Assembly (NCBI GenBank): GCA_027064265.1
Contig: JAMOQA010000573.1
Span: 1-5,606 of the forward strand
Length of the DNA stretch: 5,606 nt
DNA from: Acidobacteriota bacterium
GTDB lineage: Bacteria; Acidobacteriota; Polarisedimenticolia; J045
Direction of reading: 5' to 3'
Part shown: one piece after another, positions 1 through 5,550 of the stretch
Numbering within the stretch: the stretch's first letter is position 1
Layout: the number at the start of each line of letters is the position of its first letter
Program-made: the position numbers and the translations under genes
The notes under the pieces: model-generated
The model's input: the letters and a program-made list of their open reading frames with translations, nothing else
Database searches by the model: none
What the model was told of the DNA's origin: nothing

Positions 1-1
1 G

Positions 2-424
2 GCCGGCCGGTTCGCCGAGCAGATCTCCGGCATCGTCGAGCAGATCCACGCGGGCTCGGGCCTGGTGATCGCCACGATGCGGGAGACGACGGCGGCGGCG
101 CGCCACGGCCGCCAGGTGATCGGCGGCGCCAGCGAGGCGCTGCGGGAGATCGCCGGCGGCGTCCTGCCGCTGGTCGAGCGGATGGAGGAGATCGTCTCCC
201 TCGCCCGCCGCCAGGTCGAGGACACCGAGCAGCTGGTCCAGGCGATCGAGGAGATCGCGGAGATCGCCAGCGAGGGGGCGGCCGGCACCCGGGAGACCTC
301 CGCGGCGACCCGGGAACAGAACCGCTCGATGGACGCGATGGCCCGGTCCGCCGAGGCCCTCGCCCGCACCTCCGACCGGCTCCACGAGCTCTGCTCGGTC
401 TTCCGCCTCGCCGGGAGGGCCTGA
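2..424 (+). CDS. Methyl-accepting chemotaxis protein, C-terminal part (5' truncated by the window)
   Basis: The reading frame is open from base 2 and ends at TGA 422-424, giving 140 visible residues. The composition is that of an MCP signalling-domain descending helix: almost uninterrupted heptad-like helix rich in Ala, Glu, Arg and Ile, with no membrane segment. It starts just after the hairpin tip, matching the usual helix that follows the LAERS-like segment, and it ends in the family-like tail LHELCSVFRLAGRA. An adaptation-site-like pattern AATREQNRS (Glu-Gln pair at bases 314-319) fits the MCP methylation consensus at most positions. There is no CheR/CheB-tethering pentapeptide (NWETF type) at the C-terminus. 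By family knowledge such proteins form receptor arrays and control CheA through CheW. The sensor domain, HAMP and tip lie upstream, so the ligand and topology are unknown. A GTG at 65 is internal, not a start. The CheW-like and CheA genes follow at once, so these are probably one signalling unit. Confidence 0.88.
   Translation, partial: AGRFAEQISGIVEQIHAGSGLVIATMRETTAAARHGRQVIGGASEALREIAGGVLPLVERMEEIVSLARRQVEDTEQLVQAIEEIAEIASEGAAGTRETSAATREQNRSMDAMARSAEALARTSDRLHELCSVFRLAGRA
413..419 (+). promoter_or_regulatory. Shine-Dalgarno site of the CheW-like gene
   Basis: GGGAGGG lies six bases before the ATG at 426, inside the last codons of the receptor gene. It supports the ATG as the start and implies translation from a polycistronic message. 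Confidence 0.6.
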
Positions 425-425
425 G

Positions 426-824
426 ATGGCCGGGGCGCCCCTCTTCCTGCTCCGGGCTCCCGGGGGCACCCTCCCGCTGCTGGCCGTCCTGGTCGATCGC
501 CTCGAGGAAGCCGGTGAGCTCCTCCCGGTTCCCGCGGCGCCCCCGGCGATCGCCGGCGTCACCGAGGTCCGCTCCGTCGTCCTCACCCTCCTCGACCCCG
601 CGGCCCTTCCCGGCTGGGAGCCCGGCGAACCGGACGCCGGGTCCGGCCCCGGCCTTCCCCGCTGCGTCCTCCGGCTCACCGAGCCCTGGCGCCACCTGGC
701 GATCCACGTGCCCGCCGGCTCCCGCCTCGACGGAGCCACCGGGCCGCACCCGGGCGTGCTGACGCCCCGGCGGCTCGCGGCCTTCCTCGCCGACCTGGTG
801 ACGCCCGCGGGGGAACCCCGGTGA
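426..824 (+). CDS. Divergent CheW-like chemotaxis adaptor
   Basis: This is a 132-residue protein with one CheW-like domain. Residues 6-60 follow the CheW pattern: a first strand (FLLRAPGG), a LPLLAVLVDRL segment like the usual LPV..V.EV, then a LLPVPAAPPAIAGV stretch matching the conserved P.P..P..V.GV. Where typical CheW has the invariant Arg-Gly followed by VVPV.DL, this protein has TEVRSVVLTLLD (Arg49-Ser50), so the usual Gly is missing. A second strand set follows (about 78-100: RCVLRLTEPWRHLAIHV), after a Pro/Gly-rich insert at 62-77. By family knowledge CheW bridges receptors and the P5 domain of CheA in the cytoplasm. The position between a receptor gene and a CheA gene strongly supports that role. 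The start is ATG 426, one base after the receptor stop and preceded by a good Shine-Dalgarno sequence. The stop overlaps the CheA start (GTGA). Sequence alone would make this a weak call; context lifts it. Confidence 0.68.
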   Translation: MAGAPLFLLRAPGGTLPLLAVLVDRLEEAGELLPVPAAPPAIAGVTEVRSVVLTLLDPAALPGWEPGEPDAGSGPGLPRCVLRLTEPWRHLAIHVPAGSRLDGATGPHPGVLTPRRLAAFLADLVTPAGEPR

Positions 825-2212
825 GGAACGAGCTGCGGCGGATCTTCGTCGAGGAGGCGACCCGGCGCCTCGCGGAGTGCGCCGACCTGCTGGCGATCCG
901 CGGGCGCCTCGGGCCCGAGGCGATCGAGGCCCTCTTCCGACACCTGCACAGCATCAAGGGGATGGCCGCGTCCCTCGGGCACGGGGAGCTGGCCGAGGCG
1001 GCCCATGCCCTCGAGGACCGGGCCGCCGCCCTCCGGAAGGGGGGGCTGCGGGAGGACCCGGCGACCCGGGACCTGCTCCGGTCCGGCATCGACCACCTGC
1101 GCGACCTCGTCCGGCGGCTCGCGGGAGATCCCCCGGCCCCCCGCGGGCGCGCCGCGCCGGCGCCCCGTCCCCCGGCCGGGATCGATCCCGGCCGCCTCGA
1201 CCGCCTGCTCGAGATCGCCCTCTCGGTCTCCGCCTCCTTCCAGCGCCTCGAGCACCGTCTCGCGGGCCACGAGGACCAGGCCCTCCTCGCCCTCGAGCGG
1301 AGCCTCGCCGAGGGGATCCGGGCGTTCCGGCGGGAGGTGTTCGAGATGCGCCTCGCGCCGGTCCGCTGGCTCGTGCCGCTCCTCGCCCGGTCCCTCGAGC
1401 GGTGGGCGGCGGAGCGCGGACTCGTCGCGCGCCTCGAGGTCCGGGGGGACGCGATCCGGGCCGACCGGCTGGTCCTCGAACGGCTGGTCTCTCCCCTCGC
1501 CCACCTGGCCCGCAACGCGGTGGTCCACGGTCTCGAGCCCCCGGCGGAACGCCGCGCCGCCGGCAAGCCGGAGGCCGGCCTGCTGCGCCTCGAGGTGAGC
1601 AGCGAGGGGGACCGGCTGCGGATCGTCCTCGAGGACGACGGCCGGGGCATTCCCCCGGAGGTCGCGGCGGAGGTCGCCCGCGGGCGGTCCCTCGTCGACA
1701 TCCTCTCGAGCCCCCGGTTCAGCACCCGGGAGGAGGCGGACCTCCTCGCCGGGCGCGGCGTGGGGCTCGGCGCCGTGCGGGCCGACATCGAGGCCCTCGG
1801 CGGCACCCTCGAGCTCCGGAGCGAGCCCGGGCACGGGTTCCGGGCCGAGCTCCACCTGCCCGCGCGCCTGACGATCCTCGACGCCTTCCTCGCCGAGACC
1901 GGCGGCCAGCGGCTGATCGTTCCCGCCGGCCCGGTGGCGGCGGTCCTCGAGGACTCCCCGGAAGACCTGCCGGAGCTGGAGCTCCCCGGCCTTCCCGGCG
2001 GACCCGCCTGCCTGCTCCTCGAGGTGCCCGGGCGCCGGGGGATCCTCCGGGTCGAGCGGGTCGTCGACCGCCGCGAGGTGATCGTCCGCCCCCTGGGCCC
2101 GCCCCTCGCCAGCGTCACCCCGTTCGTCGGCGCCGCGTTCCTCGCCGAGGGCTCCCTCGCCCTGGTCCTCGAGCCGGCCCGTCTCGCCCCGCGCGTGCCG
2201 GCCCCGGCGTGA
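821..2212 (+). CDS. cheA: Short CheA-type chemotaxis histidine kinase lacking P2
   Basis: This is a 463-residue cytoplasmic kinase, shorter than typical CheA (about 650). P1/Hpt spans about 1-100, with the phospho-acceptor His43 in HLHSIKGMAASLG. A Pro/Ala/Arg-rich linker (102-120) leads straight to the P3 dimerisation helices (121-200, including REVFEMRLAPV). There is no room for a P2 CheY-docking domain. P4/HATPase (about 201-346) has the N box with His228 and Asn232 and the downstream AGKP, the G1 box DDGRG (272-276), the FST motif (300-302), GRGVGLG (311-317) and a glycine pair GHG (337-339). P5, a CheW-like domain, follows (347-456; ILRVERVVDRREVIVRPLG). Unusual residues are Val235 where Asp is normal before HG of the N box, and GVGLG in place of GVGMD. 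All key catalytic residues seem present, so the kinase is probably active. The start is GTG 821, overlapping the adaptor stop, with a weak GGGGGAA at 809-815. The next in-frame ATG lies after His43, so it cannot be the start. Confidence 0.9.
   Translation: MRNELRRIFVEEATRRLAECADLLAIRGRLGPEAIEALFRHLHSIKGMAASLGHGELAEAAHALEDRAAALRKGGLREDPATRDLLRSGIDHLRDLVRRLAGDPPAPRGRAAPAPRPPAGIDPGRLDRLLEIALSVSASFQRLEHRLAGHEDQALLALERSLAEGIRAFRREVFEMRLAPVRWLVPLLARSLERWAAERGLVARLEVRGDAIRADRLVLERLVSPLAHLARNAVVHGLEPPAERRAAGKPEAGLLRLEVSSEGDRLRIVLEDDGRGIPPEVAAEVARGRSLVDILSSPRFSTREEADLLAGRGVGLGAVRADIEALGGTLELRSEPGHGFRAELHLPARLTILDAFLAETGGQRLIVPAGPVAAVLEDSPEDLPELELPGLPGGPACLLLEVPGRRGILRVERVVDRREVIVRPLGPPLASVTPFVGAAFLAEGSLALVLEPARLAPRVPAPA
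1173..1194. repeat. 22-bp perfect palindrome in the CheA linker
   Basis: The half-site CGGCCGGGATC is followed directly by its exact reverse complement, centred between 1183 and 1184 on ATCGAT. It lies inside cheA and encodes the end of the P1-P3 linker (around residues 118-125). As RNA it would have no loop; as DNA it is fully two-fold symmetric. It may be chance in GC-rich coding sequence, or a protein-binding site. Confidence 0.55.
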
Positions 2213-2228
2213 GCCCGGGGCGGGGGGC

Positions 2229-2234
2229 TATCCT
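2229..2234 (+). promoter_or_regulatory. Putative -10 element of rsmA (leaderless type)
   Basis: TATCCT matches the TAnnnT core of a sigma-70-type -10 box. It lies in the 28-base gap between cheA and rsmA, six bases before the ATG at 2241, so transcription would begin at or next to the start codon. The G run at 2222-2227 is too far from the ATG (13 bases) for a normal Shine-Dalgarno. No clear -35 is visible. This is inferred from sequence only. Confidence 0.4.
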
Positions 2235-2240
2235 TCCGCC

Positions 2241-3053
2241 ATGGCGCTCAAGAAGAGGCTCGGCCAGCACTTCCTCGCGAACCGGGGCACCGCCCTCGCC
2301 CTGGTCGAGGCGTTCGCCCCGGCGCCCGGGGACGCCGTCGTCGAGATCGGCCCGGGGGGCGGCGCCCTCACCGGCCTGCTGGCCGAGCGCGCCGGGCGCC
2401 TCGTCGCCCTCGAGGTCGACCCGGACCTGGTGCCGGCTCTCGAGGAGCTGCTCGCCCCCTTCCCGGGGGCGGAGGTCCGCCTCGCCGACGCCCTCGAGGT
2501 GGACTGGGACGCCCTGGCGGCGGAGCTCGGCGGCGGCCCCCTCCGCGTGATCGGGAACCTGCCCTACAACGTCGGCACGGCGATCGTCCGCCGCCTGCTC
2601 GCGTCGGACGCGGTGCGGGACATGCAGCTCGTCCTCCAGAAGGAGGTCGCCGACCGGCTCCTCGCGGGGCCGGGCACGAAGGCGTACGGGCCCCTCTCGG
2701 TCCTCGCCGCCCTCCGGTGCCGCCGCCGCCGGGTGCGGACCCTCCCGCCGGGGGCGTTCCGGCCCCCGCCCCGGGTGACCAGCGCCGCCGTCACCCTCGA
2801 GTTCCTCGCCGACCCGCCCCTTCCCGCCGGCGAGCTGCCCCGGCTCGAGGCGTGGCTCCACGCCGGCTTCGGCCACCGGCGCAAGACCCTGGCCGGCAAC
2901 CTCGGCCCCCACCGGGAGCGGGTCCGGGGCTGGCTGGAGGAACGGGGATTCCCGGCCGACGCCCGCGCCGAGGTGTTGCCCCCCGCCGACTGGCTCGCCC
3001 TCGCCCGGCTCCTCGGGCCGCCTCCGGGCCCGGGAGGGACCGCGGACCTATAA
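2241..3053 (+). CDS. rsmA: 16S rRNA (adenine(1518)-N(6)/adenine(1519)-N(6))-dimethyltransferase RsmA (KsgA)
   Basis: This is a 270-residue, full-length member of the KsgA/Dim1 family. The enzyme uses S-adenosylmethionine to dimethylate two adjacent adenines in the 3' terminal helix loop of 16S rRNA, a late step of small-subunit assembly. Visible motifs are the N-terminal LGQHFL (7-12), SAM motif I EIGPGGGALT (35-44), the acidic motif II residue in ALEVD (Glu58), an Asp after the next strand (LADAL, Asp83), the catalytic NLPY (106-109) followed by NVGTAIV, QKEVADRL (133-140), PGTKAYGPLSV (144-154), FRPPPRVTSAAV (173-184), and the C-terminal GHRRKTLAGNL (211-221). The ATG at 2241 gives the standard short N-terminus before LGQHFL. 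There is no well-spaced Shine-Dalgarno, but a -10-like TATCCT sits just upstream. The stop TAA (3051-3053) lies within the TATAAT hexamer before the next gene, also an RNA-processing enzyme. Confidence 0.96.
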   Translation: MALKKRLGQHFLANRGTALALVEAFAPAPGDAVVEIGPGGGALTGLLAERAGRLVALEVDPDLVPALEELLAPFPGAEVRLADALEVDWDALAAELGGGPLRVIGNLPYNVGTAIVRRLLASDAVRDMQLVLQKEVADRLLAGPGTKAYGPLSVLAALRCRRRRVRTLPPGAFRPPPRVTSAAVTLEFLADPPLPAGELPRLEAWLHAGFGHRRKTLAGNLGPHRERVRGWLEERGFPADARAEVLPPADWLALARLLGPPPGPGGTADL

Positions 3054-3054
3054 T
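3049..3054 (+). promoter_or_regulatory. Putative -10 element of the RNase J gene (TATAAT)
   Basis: This is an exact consensus TATAAT in sequence otherwise almost free of A/T. It overlaps the rsmA stop codon and lies ten bases before the ATG at 3065. A start site about seven bases downstream would leave a leader of only a few bases. No TTGACA-like -35 is visible at the right spacing, and no Shine-Dalgarno lies between it and the ATG. This is inferred from sequence only. Confidence 0.5.
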
Positions 3055-3064
3055 CCCCCGCGCC

Positions 3065-4729
3065 ATGGGCCGGGAACTGCACATCGTCTCCCTCGGCGGC
3101 TCGGGAGGCTTCGGGATGAACGCCTCCCTGCTCCACGCCGGGGGAGAGGGCATCCTCGTCGACTTCGGGATCGGGTTCCCGGCGGGCGTCCCCGCGGGAA
3201 TCAGCCGCCTGGTCCCCAACGCGGAGCCCCTCGCGGAAGTCTGCCCGACCCTCCACGGGGTCGTCCTCACCCACGCCCACGACGACCACGTGGCCGCCCT
3301 CCCGTGGCTCCCCGACGCCTGGCGGGAGGCCCCGATCCTCGGCCTCCCCTTCCCCCTCGCCGCCGCCCGGGACCGGTTCGACGGCGTCCCCGCCCCCGCC
3401 GGCCGGTTCCGTCCCCTCGCGTGGAACCGCCCGGTGGAGCTCGGCCCGTTCCGGGTGCGGGCGGTGCGGGTGACCCACTCGGTGCCCCAGTCGGCGATGA
3501 TCGTCGTCGAGACGCCGGCGGGGACCGTCGTCCACACCGGGGACTTCAAGCTCGACCGGGACCCGTGGGACGGCGCCCTCACCGACGAGGCCACCCTCCG
3601 GGCGATCGGGCGCCGGGGGGTCCGCGCCCTGCTCCTCGACAGCACCGGGGCCCTGCGGGAGACCCGCGCCGAGACCGAGCGGTCGGTCTGGCCGGTCCTC
3701 TCCCGGGCGATCGAGGAGGCGGAGGGACAGGTCGTCGTCTCGACCTTCTCCAGCCAGGTCCACCGCGTCGACCAGGCCCTCCGGGCCGCCCGGGCGACGG
3801 GCCGGAAGGCGGCCCTGCTCGGGATGCGGATGCAGCGGATGGTGCGCCTGGCCGTCGACCTCGGGCTCCTGCGCCTGCCGGCGGGGCTGCTCGTTCCCCC
3901 GGAGGAACTCGCCGACCTCCCGCCGGCCCGGCGCCTGTGGCTCGCCGGCGGCTGCCAGGGGGAGACCCAGTCGAGCCTCTCCCGGCTCTCGTGGGACAGC
4001 GACTCCCGGGCCTCGGTGGGCACCGGGGACACGGTGATCGTCTCCGCCAGCGTGATCCCGGGCAGCGAGATCCAGGTCTCCCGGATGCTCGACCGGTTCC
4101 TGCGCCTCGGCACCCGCGTCCTCCACGTCGGCACCGAGCCGGGACTCCACGCTTCCGGCCACGGCAGCCGGGAGGAGATCCGCGAGCTGCTCTCCTGGCT
4201 GCGGCCGGAGGTCGTCCTGCCGGTCCACGGCGACCGGGTGCACCTGGAGGCCGCCGCCGAGGTGGCCGCGGGGGCGGACCCGGCCCCCCGGGACGTGGTC
4301 GTCGCCGAGCGCGGCGAGACCGTGGTCCTCGGCCCGGGCGGGGTCCGTCCCGGGGAGACCTGGGAGCTCCTTCCCTGGCACCACGACGACCTGGGGGCCA
4401 TCGACTTCGAGGTCGTCCGGGAACGCCGCCACCTCTCGGAGGCCGGGGCCGCGTTCGTCCGGGTCCGGGCCGGCCGGGAGGGTACCCTCGAGGACCTCCG
4501 GGTGGAGGCCGTGGGCATCCCGGGCCCGCCCCTCGGCGACCGGGAGGACCGGGTGCGGGAGAGGGTCGCCACCCTCCTCCGGCTCGCCGCCCGGAACGGC
4601 TTCCCGCGCCGGGTCCTCGAGGAGGAGATCGCCCGCGAGGTGGCCGCCGCCCTGCGCCGCGGCCGCCAGCGCCGGCCCCGGGTCGTCGTCGTCCTCGACG
4701 CCGCCTGCGGCCCGGAGGAACGCCCGTGA
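3065..4729 (+). CDS. RNase J-family ribonuclease (metallo-beta-lactamase/beta-CASP)
   Basis: The 554-residue length matches RNase J (about 555), a zinc-dependent 5'-to-3' exo- and endoribonuclease of mRNA decay and rRNA maturation. Domain order: beta-lactamase core, beta-CASP insert (about 205-345), rest of the core, and a C-terminal domain (about 440-554). Metal-ligand motifs are complete: THAHDDH (His70, His72, Asp74, His75), His138 in THSVPQS, Asp160 in HTGDFKLD, and His388 in PVHGD. Asp192 in LLLDST and the HASGHGS motif (362-368) are also present, as is an RNase J-like VVSTFSSQVHRV (223-234). It is divergent elsewhere: GGSGGFGMN replaces GGLGEIGKN near the N-terminus, and GCQGETQSSLSR replaces the usual GSQGEP..ALSR. 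ATG 3065 is chosen because it precedes the first beta strand (LHIVSLGG) and follows TATAAT; the frame is open further upstream but that part lies within rsmA. The stop overlaps uppP (GTGA). Which J subtype it matches, and whether it is the sole RNase J here, cannot be told. Confidence 0.9.
   Translation: MGRELHIVSLGGSGGFGMNASLLHAGGEGILVDFGIGFPAGVPAGISRLVPNAEPLAEVCPTLHGVVLTHAHDDHVAALPWLPDAWREAPILGLPFPLAAARDRFDGVPAPAGRFRPLAWNRPVELGPFRVRAVRVTHSVPQSAMIVVETPAGTVVHTGDFKLDRDPWDGALTDEATLRAIGRRGVRALLLDSTGALRETRAETERSVWPVLSRAIEEAEGQVVVSTFSSQVHRVDQALRAARATGRKAALLGMRMQRMVRLAVDLGLLRLPAGLLVPPEELADLPPARRLWLAGGCQGETQSSLSRLSWDSDSRASVGTGDTVIVSASVIPGSEIQVSRMLDRFLRLGTRVLHVGTEPGLHASGHGSREEIRELLSWLRPEVVLPVHGDRVHLEAAAEVAAGADPAPRDVVVAERGETVVLGPGGVRPGETWELLPWHHDDLGAIDFEVVRERRHLSEAGAAFVRVRAGREGTLEDLRVEAVGIPGPPLGDREDRVRERVATLLRLAARNGFPRRVLEEEIAREVAAALRRGRQRRPRVVVVLDAACGPEERP
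4714..4719 (+). promoter_or_regulatory. Shine-Dalgarno site of uppP
   Basis: GGAGGA lies six bases before the GTG at 4726, within the last codons of the RNase J gene. It fixes the uppP start and supports coupled translation. Confidence 0.65.
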
Positions 4730-5550
4730 CCGCTCCCGCTCCCCTGGGCCCCCTCGAGGCCGCCTTCCTCGGCCTGGTCGAGGGTCTCACCGAGTACCTG
4801 CCGGTCTCCTCCACCGGCCACCTGATCCTCGCCTCGACGCTCCTCGGCCGGGCCGAGGACCCGGCGGTCAAGAGCTTCGAGATCGTGATCCAGGCCGGCG
4901 CGATCCTGGCCGTCCTCGGGCTCTACCGGGAGCGGGTCCTCGCGATGCTCCGGGGCCTCGCCGGCCGCGACCCGGCCGGGCGCCGGCTCCTCGTCAACCT
5001 GGTCGTCGGGTTCGTTCCCGCCGGGATCCTCGGCGTGCTGCTCCACCGGGCGATCAAGGCGTACCTCTTCGGCCCGGGCCCGGTCGCCGGCGCGCTGGCC
5101 GTCGGCGGCCTCGCGATGATCGTCCTCGACGGGATGCGGGCGCGCCGCCTCGCGGACGGCACCGGCATCGAGGGGCTGACCTGGCGCGGGGCCCTCGTGA
5201 TCGGCCTCGCCCAGTGCCTCGCCATGTGGCCGGGCACCTCGCGCTCGCTGGTGACGATCCTCGCGGGACTCGCCGTCGGGCTGACGCCGGCGGCCGCCGC
5301 GGAGTTCTCGTTCCTCCTCGCGCTTCCCACCCTGGGGGGGGCGACCTTCCTCGACCTGGTCCGCGACGGGGCCACCCTCTTCTCCGGGATCGGCGTGGGC
5401 CCCTTCCTCGTCGGGATCGCGGTCGCCTTCGTCTCGGCGGCCCTGGCGGTGCGCGGCTTCGTCGCCTGGCTCGGCCGGCACGGGCTCGTCCCGTTCGGCG
5501 TCTACCGGCTCCTGCTCGCCGGGGCGGTCTTCTGGGCGCTCCTCCGCTGA
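4726..5550 (+). CDS. uppP: Undecaprenyl-diphosphate phosphatase UppP (BacA)
   Basis: This is a 274-residue integral membrane protein of standard UppP length. The enzyme removes a phosphate from undecaprenyl diphosphate, regenerating the lipid carrier for peptidoglycan and other envelope polymers. High levels are known to give bacitracin tolerance. The first signature, LVEGLTEYLPVSSTGHLILAS (from residue 17), holds Glu19, Glu23, Ser28/Ser29 and His32, the family's catalytic and metal-linked residues. The second, PGTSRS (169-174), has the essential Arg173. Several hydrophobic segments are visible, for example about 53-67, 88-106, 119-135, 155-168, 192-204, 226-243 and 259-272. The sequence before PGTSRS is QCLAMW, where many homologues have a smaller hydrophobic residue in place of Trp. 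The start is GTG 4726, overlapping the RNase J stop by four bases and served by GGAGGA at 4714-4719. It begins eight codons before the first conserved helix, as expected. It is the last gene of the + strand run. Confidence 0.95.
   Translation: MTAPAPLGPLEAAFLGLVEGLTEYLPVSSTGHLILASTLLGRAEDPAVKSFEIVIQAGAILAVLGLYRERVLAMLRGLAGRDPAGRRLLVNLVVGFVPAGILGVLLHRAIKAYLFGPGPVAGALAVGGLAMIVLDGMRARRLADGTGIEGLTWRGALVIGLAQCLAMWPGTSRSLVTILAGLAVGLTPAAAAEFSFLLALPTLGGATFLDLVRDGATLFSGIGVGPFLVGIAVAFVSAALAVRGFVAWLGRHGLVPFGVYRLLLAGAVFWALLR

Noticed and set aside
821..2212. Many copies of CTCGAG and CCTCGAGG
   Set aside because: They arise from frequent Leu-Glu pairs written with the preferred codons CTC and GAG. Spacing is irregular and follows the coding frame, so this is codon bias and not a repeat family.
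877..2550. Long + strand frame overlapping cheA and rsmA in another phase
   Set aside because: It is an Arg/Pro/Gly-rich shadow of cheA with no domain signature, and the cheA motifs in the other frame are unambiguous.
3021..3037. Inverted repeat CCTCC/GGAGG just upstream of the TATAAT, as an operator or attenuator
   Set aside because: A five-base stem with a seven-base loop is common by chance in GC-rich sequence, and it lies in the rsmA coding region with no further symmetry.
4478..4489. 12-bp palindrome GAGGGTACCCTC in the RNase J gene
   Set aside because: Several palindromes of this length are expected by chance in a window of this size and composition.
5334..5341. Run of eight G in uppP (and seven G at 1039-1045 in cheA) as possible phase-variation tracts
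   Set aside because: Both encode Gly-containing positions in intact frames and are modest for this GC content. uppP is a housekeeping gene, an unlikely target of phase variation.
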